Of a stretch of DNA of 64,000 bases, positions 53,328 to 62,075 are shown piece after piece. The stretch lies in assembly GCF_026967985.1 (NCBI RefSeq), contig NZ_JAPVBJ010000001.1:675493-739492 (forward strand). The letters are read 5' to 3'. Each line of letters opens with the position of its first letter. Position 1 is the stretch's first letter. Position numbers and translations under genes: made by a program. The notes beneath the pieces were generated by a model. That model had not been told where the DNA came from, made no database searches, and saw only the letters and a list, made by a program, of their open reading frames with translations. Source of the stretch: Modestobacter sp. VKM Ac-2984 (GTDB taxonomy: Bacteria; Actinomycetota; Actinomycetes; Mycobacteriales; Geodermatophilaceae).

Positions 53328-54569
53328 GTCCAGCACCTCGTCCCGGGTGAAGCCGAGCACCTGGAGGACGGCGTCCAGGTAGGGCTGGTTCAGCGCCGCA
53401 TGTGCCTGGTCGCGGACGAACGGCTTGGCGTTGAAGGCGATGCCCAGCCCCGCCGCGTTGAGCATGTCGAGGTCGTTGGCGCCATCGCCGACCGCGACGG
53501 TCTGGTCCATCGGGACGCCGTGCTCGGCGGCGAAGCGGGCCAGCGCCCGGGCCTTGCCCGCCCGGTCGACGACCTCCCCGACGAGCCCGCCGGTGAGCCG
53601 TCCGTCGGCCACCTCGAGGGTGTTCGCGGCGGCGAAGTCCAGGCCGAGCTCGGCGGCGAGCGGATCGGTGATCTGGGTGAACCCGCCGCTGACGATCCCG
53701 CAGCGGAAGCCCAGCCGCTGCAGCGTGCGGATCAGGGTCCGGGCGCCCGGGGTCAGCACCAGGTGAGCCCGGACCTCCTCCAGCACCTCCACCGGCAGCC
53801 CGGCCAGCACCGCCACCCGTGCGCGGAGGGACTCCTCGAAGTCCAGCTCGCCGTTCATCGCCGCCGCGGTGATCCGGGCGACCTCGGCGGCCCGGCCGGC
53901 GCGGGCGGCGAGCTCGTCGATCACCTCTCCCCGCACCAGGGTCGAGTCGACGTCCAGCACGATCAGCCGCTTGCCGCGCCGGGCCAGCCCGACCTGCTCC
54001 ACGGCGATGTCGGTGCCCGTCTCGGCGGCGACCGTGGCCAGCGCCGTGCGCAGCTCGGTGGAGGCGGCGCCGGAGACGGTCAGCTCGAAGCTGGTGACCG
54101 GGTAGTCGGACAACCGGCGGATCGCCTCGATGTTGCCACCCACCCCGGCGATGGCGCGCGCGGCGCCGGCGACCGCAGCCGGCGGGACCGGGCGGCCGAG
54201 CACGATGACGTGGTGGCGGGCGGTGCGCTCCTGCCGGGCGCTGTCGGCCGCGGTGGGCTGCACGCTCACCCGGACCCCGGTCTGGGCCGCCACCTCGGCC
54301 GCGGTGGCACGCAGCCGATCGGCCAGCGGCCCCTCGGCGGCGCTCGCCGGGCTGCCGACGACCACGCCGAGCACCAACTGGCCGTGCACCACGACCTGTT
54401 CGACGTCGAGGACCTCGACCGGGTGCGGGCCGAGCTCGTCCAGCGCGGCGAACAGCGCCGCGGTCACCCCCGGCCGGTCACTGCCGGTCACGGTCAGCAG
54501 TGCACCGTCGGACGCCGGTGGCACAGCGGTCGGGTCGATCGGCGCTGGGGCGGCGGCGCGGTCGGTCAC
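53319..54569 (-). CDS. serB: Phosphoserine phosphatase with N-terminal ACT domains
   Basis: 416 residues; last step of serine synthesis. Two ACT-like regulatory domains (about 20-95 and 100-185; LLTVTGSDRPGVTAALFAAL and HHVIVLGRPVPPAAVAGAAR) precede the HAD phosphatase (about 195-410). HAD motifs are RLIVLDVDSTLVRGEVIDEL, GIVSGGF, the Lys in RAGKARALARFA, and VAVGDGANDLDML. The ACT domains suggest serine feedback. GTG start at 54569 with CACGAT ending 6 nt upstream. Confidence 0.96.
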   Translation of the reverse strand: MTDRAAAPAPIDPTAVPPASDGALLTVTGSDRPGVTAALFAALDELGPHPVEVLDVEQVVVHGQLVLGVVVGSPASAAEGPLADRLRATAAEVAAQTGVRVSVQPTAADSARQERTARHHVIVLGRPVPPAAVAGAARAIAGVGGNIEAIRRLSDYPVTSFELTVSGAASTELRTALATVAAETGTDIAVEQVGLARRGKRLIVLDVDSTLVRGEVIDELAARAGRAAEVARITAAAMNGELDFEESLRARVAVLAGLPVEVLEEVRAHLVLTPGARTLIRTLQRLGFRCGIVSGGFTQITDPLAAELGLDFAAANTLEVADGRLTGGLVGEVVDRAGKARALARFAAEHGVPMDQTVAVGDGANDLDMLNAAGLGIAFNAKPFVRDQAHAALNQPYLDAVLQVLGFTRDEVLDAV

Positions 54570-54641
54570 CCGGTCATCGTGCCGGACCGGGGATCGCGTC
54601 CCGACCGCACCCCGTCCGCCGCTCCCCCGGGCCCGGACGCA

Positions 54642-54678
54642 CGGACGCCCCGTCAGCCAACGGCTGACGGGGCGTCCG
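54642..54678 (-). terminator. Strong terminator after ctaD
   Basis: A 17-bp perfect stem (left arm begins CGGACGCCCC, ends CAGCC) with loop AAC. It lies 32 bp after the ctaD stop on the minus strand and just before serB. Confidence 0.85.
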
Positions 54679-54709
54679 GGTCGATCCGGTGCGGGGTGCC
54701 GACCTCAGG

Positions 54710-56470
54710 TCAGGTCGGGTCCTTGTCGTCGGCGCCCTGGCGGGCACCGCCGGTGAGACCGGCCTCGCTGGCGTAGGGCTGGTGGCCCTTGCCGGCGTGG
54801 GCCTCCATCTCCAGGCGGTCCCGCAGGTGCGGGTAGTGCAGCTCGAACGCGGGCCGCTCCGACCGGATCCGGGGGATCTCGACGAAGTTGTGCCGCGGCG
54901 GCGGGGACGAGGTCGCCCACTCCAGCGAGTTGCCGTGCCCCCAGGGGTCGTCGCGCAGCGCCAGCCGGCCGTGCTTCCACGACTTCACGACGTTGTAGAC
55001 GAAGGGGATCACCGAGGCGCCCAGGATGAACGACCCGATCGTGGAGATCGTGTGCATCGTGGTGAAGGAGCCGTCGCCATCGGTCGCCAGGTAGTCGACG
55101 TACCGGCGCGGCATGCCCTCGTTGCCCAGCCAGTGCTGGATGAGGAACGTGGCGTGGAAGCCGATGAAGGTCAGCCAGAAGTGCAGCTTCCCGATCTTCT
55201 CGTCCATCATCCGGCCGCACATCTTCGGGAACCAGAAGTAGAGCCCGGCGTAGGCCGCGAACACCACGGTGCCGAAGACGACGTAGTGGAAGTGGGCCAC
55301 GACGAAGTAGCTGTCGTTGACGTGCCAGTCCAGCGGCGGGCTGGCCAGCAGGACACCGGTCAGACCACCGAGCAGGAAGGTGATCAGGAAGCCGATCGAG
55401 AACAGCATCGGCGTCTCGAAGGTGATCTGGCCCCGCCACATGGTGCCGATCCAGTTGAAGAACTTGATCCCGGTCGGCACCGCGATCAGGTACGTCAGGA
55501 AGGCGAAGAACGGCAGCAGCACCGCACCGGTGGCGAACATGTGGTGCGCCCACACCGCCAGCGAGAGCGCGGTGATGGCGATGAGCGCGAAGACCATGCC
55601 CTTGTAGCCGAAGAGCGGCTTGCGGCTGAAGACCGGGATGACCTCGCTGATGATGCCGAAGAACGGCAACGCGATGATGTAGACCTCGGGGTGCCCGAAG
55701 AACCAGAACAGGTGCTGCCACAGCAGCGGCCCGCCGTTCTCCGGCGTGTAGATCTGCGCATCGAGGTGCCGGTCGGCCAGCAGCGCCATCAGCGCGGCGG
55801 TCAGGATCGGGAAGGCCAGCAGGATCAGGATGCTGGTGACCAGGGACGCCCAGGTGAAGATGGACATCCGGAACATCGTCAGACCCGGCGCCCGCAGGCA
55901 GACGATCGTGGCGATGAAGTTGACGCCACCGAGGATCGTGCCCAGACCACTGACCGCCAGACCGGCGATCCACAGGTCACCACCGGCGCCCGGGCTGTGC
56001 ACCCCGGTCGACAGCGGGGTGTAGGCGTACCAGCCGAAGTCGGCTGCGCCACCCGGGGTCAGGAAGCCGGAGACGGCGATCGAGGCGCCGAAGAAGAACA
56101 GCCAGAAGGAGAAGGCGTTCAACCGCGGGAAGGCGACGTCGGGCGCACCCAGCTGCAGCGGCATGATCAGGTTCGCGAACGCGAAGAACATCGGCGTCGC
56201 GAAGAACAGCAGCATGATCGTGCCGTGCATCGTGACCAGCTGGTTGTACTGCTCGGGCGAGAGGTACTGCAGCTCCGGGCGGGCCAGCTCACCACGCATC
56301 AGGAGCGCCATGAAGCCACCGAGGAAGAACCAGATGAACGCCACCGTGGTGTACATCAGGCCGATGGTCTTGTGGTCGGTGGTGCGCAGCAGACCGAGGA
56401 GCCGCGATCCCTTCTCGGCCTCGTGGGCCGGGCTCGGCCGGCTCACGATCGGGGCAGGTGCGATCGTCAC
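54710..56470 (-). CDS. ctaD: Cytochrome c oxidase subunit I
   Basis: 586 residues and 12 membrane segments; the haem a/a3-CuB core subunit. Recognised by [60 protein letters not shown] with the CuB His-x-x-x-Tyr pair, [19 protein letters not shown] and [20 protein letters not shown]. The other oxidase subunits are elsewhere, as usual for ctaD in actinobacteria. GTG start at 56470; the extreme N-terminus is Pro/Ala-rich. It stands alone, with a strong terminator downstream. The glsB gene is divergent. Confidence 0.97.
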   Translation of the reverse strand: MTIAPAPIVSRPSPAHEAEKGSRLLGLLRTTDHKTIGLMYTTVAFIWFFLGGFMALLMRGELARPELQYLSPEQYNQLVTMHGTIMLLFFATPMFFAFANLIMPLQLGAPDVAFPRLNAFSFWLFFFGASIAVSGFLTPGGAADFGWYAYTPLSTGVHSPGAGGDLWIAGLAVSGLGTILGGVNFIATIVCLRAPGLTMFRMSIFTWASLVTSILILLAFPILTAALMALLADRHLDAQIYTPENGGPLLWQHLFWFFGHPEVYIIALPFFGIISEVIPVFSRKPLFGYKGMVFALIAITALSLAVWAHHMFATGAVLLPFFAFLTYLIAVPTGIKFFNWIGTMWRGQITFETPMLFSIGFLITFLLGGLTGVLLASPPLDWHVNDSYFVVAHFHYVVFGTVVFAAYAGLYFWFPKMCGRMMDEKIGKLHFWLTFIGFHATFLIQHWLGNEGMPRRYVDYLATDGDGSFTTMHTISTIGSFILGASVIPFVYNVVKSWKHGRLALRDDPWGHGNSLEWATSSPPPRHNFVEIPRIRSERPAFELHYPHLRDRLEMEAHAGKGHQPYASEAGLTGGARQGADDKDPT

Positions 56471-56653
56471 GGTCGGAGCTTAGACCGTCACGTCACGGCC
56501 GACGCGGCGGGAGCAGGAGTCGGTGCGGCGCGCCCCCGGGAGGTCCGACCGGCCCCGGTCCGGCGTCGGGGAGAAGTGCAGGTCGGCGCGCTACGGGGCC
56601 AGTGGGGCCGGCCGGACGGGCGCGGCAGGGAGCGCCACGCCACGCCTCGGGGA

Positions 56654-56679
56654 GTTTGGTCACGCCCGTGCGCGGCTAC
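56654..56679 (+). promoter_or_regulatory. Sigma-B-type promoter for glsB
   Basis: GTTT at 56654-56657, 16 bp, then GGCTAC at 56674-56679, one base from the sigma-B -10 consensus. The predicted start point is near 56686, exactly at the foot of the hairpin that follows. Confidence 0.5.
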
Positions 56680-56685
56680 TGATGA

Positions 56686-56712
56686 TCTTGCGCTGGACGG
56701 ACCAGCGCAAGA
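56686..56712 (+). ncRNA. 11-bp hairpin at the predicted 5' end of the glsB transcript
   Basis: TCTTGCGCTGG-ACGGA-CCAGCGCAAGA is a perfect 11-bp stem with a 5-nt loop. With the promoter at 56654 the mRNA would begin with this stem, 32 nt before the ATG. It could protect the 5' end or control translation. Confidence 0.55.
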
Positions 56713-56743
56713 CGGCCTGACCGTCGTGCACCGGAGGTCACCC

Positions 56744-57019
56744 ATGAGCATCGGTGGAGTTCTCCTCGCTGTCCTGATCGGCTTCGTCGCCGGTCTGGTC
56801 GCCCGCGCCGTCGTCCCCGGCAAGCAGGACCTCGGCCTCGTCGCCACCCTCCTGCTCGGCCTCATCGGCTCGGTGGTGGGCAACCTCGTCTTCAGCCTCG
56901 TCCAGGGCGACGGGCTGCAGTTCGACCTCGGCGGCTGGTGGGCGTCGATCGTGGGCGCCGTCCTGGTGCTGGCGGTCTACGTCGCAGCCACCGGCAAGCA
57001 GCGCCGCGTCACCCGCTGA
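56744..57019 (+). CDS. GlsB/YeaQ/YmgE-type small membrane protein
   Basis: 91 residues and three membrane segments. The family signature is clear: MSIGGVLLAVLIGFVAGLVA, RAVVPGKQDLGLVATLLLGL and IGSVVGNLVFSLVQGD. In Gram-positive bacteria GlsB-type proteins anchor Asp23/Gls24 stress proteins; in E. coli YeaQ and YmgE are stress-induced. ATG at 56744 with GGAGG 6 nt upstream. The sigma-B-like promoter and 5' hairpin fit stress control. A terminator follows. Confidence 0.9.
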   Translation: MSIGGVLLAVLIGFVAGLVARAVVPGKQDLGLVATLLLGLIGSVVGNLVFSLVQGDGLQFDLGGWWASIVGAVLVLAVYVAATGKQRRVTR

Positions 57020-57055
57020 CCCCGCCGCCCGCAGGCGGGCACCCGCAGCTCCCCC

Positions 57056-57083
57056 GAGGGCCCGGCCACGAGGCCGGGCCCTC
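57056..57083 (+). terminator. Terminator after glsB
   Basis: GAGGGCCCGGCC-ACGA-GGCCGGGCCCTC, a 12-bp stem with a 4-nt loop, between convergent glsB and the rRNA methyltransferase gene. Confidence 0.8.
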
Positions 57084-57102
57084 CGTGCGTCCTGCGGTGG
57101 GC

Positions 57103-57951
57103 TCAGCCGCGGGTCCAGCTGCCGACGTCGACCGCCACGGTGACCCGGACCGGCTCGGGCAGCGTGGCCACCCGGGCGGCCAGCTCCCCTGCGGCGAGGT
57201 GCCGGGCGTGCGGCCCCATCCCGACCAGCGTCCGCACCGCGGCGTGGTCCAGCTCCAGCACCGACCGGTGGCCCGCCGTCCCGGCAGGGTGCAGGTGCGG
57301 CTCGAGCGTGGCGGCCAACCGGTCGGCCTTGGCCGGGTCGACGTGCAGCAGACCCAGCGGACCGACGAGCTCGGCCAGGTGGTCCGCGGCGGGGGTGACC
57401 ACCACGAGCCGGCCGGCCGGGGCCAGCACCCGGGCGGTCTCCGCGCCGTTGCGCGGGGCGAACACGACGAGCACCCGGTCGACGGAGGCGTCCTGCACCG
57501 GCCAGCGCCCCCAGGAGTCGGCCACCACCGCCATCGCCCGGGGATGCGCGCGGGCGGCACGGCGGGCGGCGTAGCGGGAGGCGTCCACCACCACCCCGAC
57601 GGCCTCGGGCGCACGGTCCAGCACCCCGGCGAGGTGGGTGCCGGTGCCACCGCCGAGGTCGAGCAGGGTGTGCGGGGCCGACCCGGCGAGGGCGGCGTCG
57701 GCCAGGGCCGCGGTGATGCCGGCGTAGTGGCCGGCGGCCAGGAAGTCCGCCCGGTCGGCCACCATGCTCGCGGAGTCGCCCTCGTGCGGGCTGCCGCCCG
57801 GCGGCAGCAGCGTGACGTGGCCCTGCCGCGCCCGGTCGAAGGCGTGCCCGACGGCGCAGCGGAGGCCGGCCGGGTCGACGGCGAGCTGCCCGCCGCAGAC
57901 CGGGCAGGCGAGCAGGGCCACCGCGGCCGGTGGGAGCGGAGGCGGGCTCAC
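57103..57951 (-). CDS. RlmA-type 23S rRNA guanine-N1 methyltransferase
   Basis: 282 residues. The N-terminal zinc ribbon CPVCGG with CAVGHAFDRARQGHVTLL (about 16-50) is followed by a SAM methyltransferase domain: LLDLGGGTGTHLAGVL (motif I), VVVDASRYAARRAARAHP and VVFAPRNGAETARVLAP. This fits the RrmA/RlmA/TlrB group, which methylates helix 35 of 23S rRNA (G745 or G748) and can affect macrolide sensitivity. The GTG start at 57951 overlaps the phosphoesterase stop (GTGA). Confidence 0.87.
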   Translation of the reverse strand: MSPPPLPPAAVALLACPVCGGQLAVDPAGLRCAVGHAFDRARQGHVTLLPPGGSPHEGDSASMVADRADFLAAGHYAGITAALADAALAGSAPHTLLDLGGGTGTHLAGVLDRAPEAVGVVVDASRYAARRAARAHPRAMAVVADSWGRWPVQDASVDRVLVVFAPRNGAETARVLAPAGRLVVVTPAADHLAELVGPLGLLHVDPAKADRLAATLEPHLHPAGTAGHRSVLELDHAAVRTLVGMGPHARHLAAGELAARVATLPEPVRVTVAVDVGSWTRG

Positions 57952-58466
57952 CGGCGCGGCGGGCGCACGGGCAGCCGGTGCAGGGCGACGTCCCGCAGCT
58001 GCCCGGCCTCGGCGGTGGCGGTGAGGTAGGTGGCGAACGGCTGGCGACGCCGGTCCGTGGGCGACCCGGGGTTGAGCAGCCGGAGCCCGGTGGACGCGGT
58101 GGTGTCCCAGGGGATGTGGCTGTGCCCGAACACCAGGACGTCGACGTCCGGGAACCGCGCCGCGCACCGCTGCTCGCGGCCCTTGGCGTCCCCGGTCTCG
58201 TGCACCACCGCGAGCCGGACGCCGTCGAGCTCCACCCGGGCGACCTCCGGGAGCCGGTCCCGCAGGACCCCGTGGTCGTTGTTGCCGTGCACCCCGACCA
58301 GCTTCCGCGACCGCTGCGTCAGCTCGTCCAGCAGCGTCACGTCCACCCAGTCGCCGGCGTGCACCACGACGTCGGCCGCCTCGATCCGGTCCCACAGCGG
58401 ATCGGGCAGGTCACGGGCGCGCTTGGGGACGTGGGTGTCGGAGATGAACACCACGGAGACGGGCAC
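57948..58466 (-). CDS. YfcE/MJ0936-type metallophosphoesterase
   Basis: 172 residues. The binuclear metal motifs are FISDTHVPKRARDLP, VVHAGDW, VHGNNDH, VVHETG and VFGHSHIPW. Proteins of this family hydrolyse phosphodiesters such as bis-pNPP in vitro; the natural substrate is unknown. The GTG at 58466 is preferred because the protein then starts just before the first strand, with GACGAT ending 6 nt upstream. It is coupled to the rRNA methyltransferase by GTGA. Confidence 0.88.
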   Translation of the reverse strand: MPVSVVFISDTHVPKRARDLPDPLWDRIEAADVVVHAGDWVDVTLLDELTQRSRKLVGVHGNNDHGVLRDRLPEVARVELDGVRLAVVHETGDAKGREQRCAARFPDVDVLVFGHSHIPWDTTASTGLRLLNPGSPTDRRRQPFATYLTATAEAGQLRDVALHRLPVRPPRR

Positions 58467-58510
58467 GACGCCATCGTCGCAGCCGCCCACCACCTCGGAG
58501 GGGAGCGCCG

Positions 58511-59434
58511 TCAGTCGTGGACGGGCGACTCGTGGCTGCTGTGGCCGGGTGACTCGAGCTGGAAGGTGCAGTGCTCCAGGTCGAAGTGGTCACCCAGGCA
58601 GTGGCAGAGCGCGTCGAGCACCCGGCCGCCGTGCCCGTCGGCCAGCGCCTCGTCGCTGACGACCACGTGGGCGGAGAGCACCGGCAGGCCGGAGGTGATC
58701 GTCCAGGCGTGCAGGTCGTGCACGTCCAGGACGCCGGGGACGCCGAGCACGTGGTCGCGGACCTGCTCCAGGTCGACGCCCTTGGGCGCCGCCTCCAACA
58801 GCACGTCCAGCGCCTCGCGCAGCAGCGACCAGGCGCGGGGCAGCACCAGTGCGCCGACCGCCAGCGAGGCGACGACGTCCGCGCCGGTCCAGCCGGTCGT
58901 GGCGATGACGACGGCGGCGACGATCACGGCGACCGACCCCAGCGCGTCGCCGACCACCTCCAGGTAGGCGCCGCGGGTGTTCAGCGACTCGCGCTGGCCG
59001 GACCGGAGCAGGGCCAGCGAACCGAGGTTGACCGCCAGGCCGACGAGGGCGACGCCCAGCATCCAGCCCGAGTCGATGTCCGGCGGGTCGCCGATCCGGC
59101 GGATCGCCTCCACGACGACGTACCCGCCGACCGCCAGCAGCAGCAGGCCGTTGCCGACGGCGGCGAGGACCTCCATCCGCTGCCAGCCGAAGGTCCGCCG
59201 GCCGCGAGCTGGGCGCTGGGCCAGGGTGACCGCCCCCAGCGCCATCCCGATGCCCAGCGCGTCGGTGGCCATGTGCGCGGCGTCGGCGAGCAGGGCCAGC
59301 GAACCGGAGATCAGCGCCCCGACCAGCTCGAGCACGAACACCGAGCCGGTGAGGGCCAGGACGATCGCCAGCCGCCCGCGGTGCCCAGCGGCCGTGGTGC
59401 CGGCACCGTGCCCCGCACCGTGGTCGTGCCCCAT
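58511..59434 (-). CDS. Cation diffusion facilitator (zinc/cadmium exporter type)
   Basis: 307 residues, six membrane segments. A His-rich N-terminus (GHDHGAGHGAG) precedes TM1. The transport-site residues are ALLADAAHMATDAL in TM2 and EVVGDALGSVAV in TM5 (His/Asp and Asp, the Zn/Cd pattern). The cytoplasmic C-terminal domain holds VLDVHDLHAWTITSG and ends with His residues. ATG at 59434. A 9-bp inverted repeat with 8-bp spacing lies 27-52 bp upstream and could be the operator of an ArsR/SmtB-type sensor. Confidence 0.92.
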   Translation of the reverse strand: MGHDHGAGHGAGTTAAGHRGRLAIVLALTGSVFVLELVGALISGSLALLADAAHMATDALGIGMALGAVTLAQRPARGRRTFGWQRMEVLAAVGNGLLLLAVGGYVVVEAIRRIGDPPDIDSGWMLGVALVGLAVNLGSLALLRSGQRESLNTRGAYLEVVGDALGSVAVIVAAVVIATTGWTGADVVASLAVGALVLPRAWSLLREALDVLLEAAPKGVDLEQVRDHVLGVPGVLDVHDLHAWTITSGLPVLSAHVVVSDEALADGHGGRVLDALCHCLGDHFDLEHCTFQLESPGHSSHESPVHD

Positions 59435-59460
59435 CGCCGTCCCCTCAGCCGATCCGCGTC

Positions 59461-59486
59461 CTCACATGCAGGGTGCCGCATGTGAG
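59461..59486 (-). promoter_or_regulatory. Inverted repeat upstream of the CDF exporter, possible metal-sensor operator
   Basis: CTCACATGC (59461-59469), 8 bp, GCATGTGAG (59478-59486), a perfect 9-8-9 inverted repeat. It sits 27-52 bp before the CDF start. A dimeric metal-responsive repressor is a reasonable guess; no such regulator gene is in the window. Confidence 0.5.
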
Positions 59487-59557
59487 AGCAGAACGCCAGG
59501 CACCGCACGCCACCCCTCTCCGGTGTCGGCCGCGAGCGGGTGCGCGAGGTCAGCGCC

Positions 59558-60427
59558 TCAGATCGCGACGCCGCGCTCGCGCAGCCACGGGAGCGGGTCG
59601 ATCCGAGGGCCGTCCAGGGCGCCGTCGTGCACCTCGAAGTGCAGGTGCGGCCCGGTCGACTGCCCCTCGTTGCCCAGCAGGGCGATGGTGTCGCCCGCCC
59701 GCACGGTCTGCCCCTCCTCGACCAGGATCTCCCGCATGTGGCCGTAGACGGAGACGTCGCCGTCGGCGTGCTGGATGTAGACCGCTAGCCCGAAGCCGCT
59801 GGCCGCGCCGGCACGGAGCACGACGCCGTCCATCACCGCGTACTCCGGGGTGCCCAGCGGTGCGGCGAAGTCGATGCCGGCGTGCAGCGTGCCCCAGCGG
59901 GAGCCGAACTGGCTCGTCAGGCGGCCCTGCACGGGGAGCACGGCCTTGGGGCGAGCCGCCTCCGCCGCGGCCGCAGCGGCTGCCGCAGCCGCCTCGGACG
60001 CGACCCGGTCCGCCTCGGCCTGCACCTGGGCTGCGGCGGCCTCGGCGTCCTCGCGCTGAGCCCGGGTGGCGGCCAGCTCCTGCAGTCGGGCGGCAGCCTC
60101 CTCACCGGTGAGCGCGGGCTGCTCCTCGGCGATCATGCCCAGCTCCTCGGCGACGCTGACCGACTCCTCGCCCGCCGCCCGGGCGACCGGGGACGGTGCG
60201 CCGGCGGCGGTGAGCCCCAGGCCGGCCACCCCGATGATCGCGGCGGCGACGACGAGCACCGGACGGCCGGCATGGCGGCGACGGACGGCCCGACAGAGGG
60301 ACAGCACGGGAGCCGGCACCCCGGTGCGGTCGGACGACGGGGTGGCGACGGGGCCACCCTCGGTGCCGGTGCCGGTCGGGCGCACCGTCCCCTCGTCGTC
60401 CAGCCGGTCGAGGTGTTGCGGGTCCAT
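59558..60427 (-). CDS. Membrane-anchored M23 peptidoglycan endopeptidase
   Basis: 289 residues. A cytoplasmic N-terminus of about 55 residues is followed by one membrane segment (VLVVAAAIIGVAGLGLTAAG), a coiled Ala/Glu-rich stretch (about 115-170, EAAARLQELAATRAQREDAE) and the M23 domain (about 185-285). Zinc ligands are in LHAGIDFAAPLGTP (HxGxD) and HLHFEVHDG (HxH), with the first-shell His in YGHMREIL. It probably cuts peptide cross-links at the cell surface. ATG at 60427. Its upstream region has a CRP-type palindrome at 60542. Confidence 0.9.
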   Translation of the reverse strand: MDPQHLDRLDDEGTVRPTGTGTEGGPVATPSSDRTGVPAPVLSLCRAVRRRHAGRPVLVVAAAIIGVAGLGLTAAGAPSPVARAAGEESVSVAEELGMIAEEQPALTGEEAAARLQELAATRAQREDAEAAAAQVQAEADRVASEAAAAAAAAAAEAARPKAVLPVQGRLTSQFGSRWGTLHAGIDFAAPLGTPEYAVMDGVVLRAGAASGFGLAVYIQHADGDVSVYGHMREILVEEGQTVRAGDTIALLGNEGQSTGPHLHFEVHDGALDGPRIDPLPWLRERGVAI

Positions 60428-60541
60428 GCACCTGTCTTTCCGTCGGGGGCGATTCGAGTGGGGGCAGTGCAAAAGCGGGGCCCATGTAAACACGCCGTGA
60501 TGGGTTCGAGATGTGAGCCCGGGGGTAAGCACGACCGGTCA

Positions 60542-60557
60542 AGTGATCGAGGTCACA
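60542..60557. promoter_or_regulatory. CRP/GlxR-type site between the M23 and alcohol dehydrogenase genes
   Basis: AGTGA-TCGAGG-TCACA matches the CRP consensus TGTGA-N6-TCACA at nine of ten positions. It lies 115 bp before the M23 ATG and 165 bp before the dehydrogenase ATG, in a 294-bp divergent gap with no other gene seen. Confidence 0.6.
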
Positions 60558-60721
60558 ACACTTAGTGCCAAATGCACACCCTCTGTCACGTCATCACTGC
60601 ATGCCGCCGAGGAATCGAACGCGCCGTGATGGGTAGGAGCGAGGAACGTCACGCCCCGGAGAACGGCCTGCTGACCGACGTCGCGGCCGCCCGGAGCACC
60701 CCGATCCGAGGAGTTCCTCCC

Positions 60722-61903
60722 ATGCGCGCAGTCACCTGGCACGGCCGCGACGACGTCCGGGTCGACACCGTCCCGGACCCCGAGATCAAGGACCCCACCG
60801 ACGTGATCGTGCAGATCACCTCCAGCGGGGTCTGCGGCTCGGACCTCCACCTGATCGAGGTCATGGCCCCGTTCATGACCATCGGTGACGTCCTGGGCCA
60901 CGAGCCGATGGGCGTCGTCCGCGAGGTCGGGCCGGGGGTCACCGAGCTCAAGGTCGGCGACCGGGTCGTCGTCCCCTTCAACATCTCCTGCGGCACCTGC
61001 TGGATGTGCGACCAGGGGCTGCAGAGCCAGTGCGAGACGACGCAGAACCGGGAGCAGGGCTTCGGCGCCTCGCTGTTCGGCTACACCAAGCTCTACGGGC
61101 AGGTGCCCGGTGGGCAGGCCGAGTACCTGCGGGTGCCCTTCGGCAACACGCTGCCGATCAAGGTGCCCGAGGGCCCGGCCGACGACCGCTTCGTCTACCT
61201 CTCCGACGTGCTGCCCACCGCCTGGCAGGCCGTGCAGTACGCCGGCGTCGTCCCCGGCGGGTCGGTGCTGGTGCTCGGCCTCGGCCCGATCGGTGACATG
61301 GCCACCCGGATCGCCAAGCACCTCGGCGCCTCCCAGGTGCTCGCCGCGGACACCGTGCCCGAGCGGCTGGCCCGGGCCCGCGCCAACGGGATCGACGTCC
61401 TGGACTCCACCGAGCAGGCCGACGTCGTCGCCTGGGTGCGCGACAAGACCGACGGCCGCGGTCCGGACGCCGTGATCGACGCGGTCGGCATGGAGGCGCA
61501 CGGCTCCCCCGGCGCGAAGTTCGCCCAGAAGGCCAGCGCCCTGGTGCCCGACGCCATCATGGAGAAGGTCATGACGGTGGCCGGCGCCGACCGGATGGCC
61601 GCGCTCAACACCGCGATCGAGGCCGTGCGCCGCGGCGGCACCATCTCCCTGTCCGGGGTCTACGGCGGGGCCACCGACCCGATGCCGCTCATGCGGATGT
61701 TCGACAAGCAGATCGAGATGCGGATGGGCCAGGCCAACGTGTGGCGCTGGGTGCCCGACATCCTGCCGCTGCTCACCGACGCCGACCCGCTCGGCGTCGA
61801 CTCCTTCGCCACGCACCGCGTGCCGCTGGAGCAGGCGCCCCAGGCGTACGAGACCTTCCGGCAGAAGCAGGACGGCGCGGTCAAGGTGCTGCTGCAGCCC
61901 TGA
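60722..61903 (+). CDS. Zinc-dependent alcohol/formaldehyde-type dehydrogenase
   Basis: 393 residues, medium-chain dehydrogenase. The catalytic zinc ligands are in GVCGSDLHL (Cys) and LGHEPMGVVREV (His-Glu). A structural zinc site may be formed by the Cys cluster CGTCWMCDQGLQSQC. The Rossmann motif is VLVLGLGPIGDMATRIA. Long insertions near 100-130 and 250-290 (GMEAHGSPGAKFAQK) match the glutathione-independent formaldehyde dehydrogenase branch. ATG at 60722 with GAGGAG upstream; the site lies in a small GAGG-AGTT-CCTC stem. It is divergent from the M23 peptidase gene. Confidence 0.9.
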   Translation: MRAVTWHGRDDVRVDTVPDPEIKDPTDVIVQITSSGVCGSDLHLIEVMAPFMTIGDVLGHEPMGVVREVGPGVTELKVGDRVVVPFNISCGTCWMCDQGLQSQCETTQNREQGFGASLFGYTKLYGQVPGGQAEYLRVPFGNTLPIKVPEGPADDRFVYLSDVLPTAWQAVQYAGVVPGGSVLVLGLGPIGDMATRIAKHLGASQVLAADTVPERLARARANGIDVLDSTEQADVVAWVRDKTDGRGPDAVIDAVGMEAHGSPGAKFAQKASALVPDAIMEKVMTVAGADRMAALNTAIEAVRRGGTISLSGVYGGATDPMPLMRMFDKQIEMRMGQANVWRWVPDILPLLTDADPLGVDSFATHRVPLEQAPQAYETFRQKQDGAVKVLLQP

Positions 61904-62075
61904 CCTGCACGTCCACGGGCCGCGCACGGGACTGGTGTCCTGGCGCGGCCCGTGGCGCGCGTGGCGACGTGACCAGCCTCATGCGCGTCCGGGGCAGCGC
62001 AACCGGTGCCACTGCTCTTGGCTGGACCGGGGCGCCGTCCCCGCCGTCCCCGCACCGCCCCTGAGGAGCCCCGCC

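Noticed and set aside
60497-60512. tRNA-like GGGTTCGAG sequence
   Set aside because: No acceptor or anticodon stem can be formed around it.
60428-60721. c-di-AMP (ydaO-type) riboswitch upstream of the M23 peptidase
   Set aside because: Cell-wall peptidase genes of actinobacteria often have one, but I could not find its conserved core in this 294-bp region; only the CRP-type site stands out.
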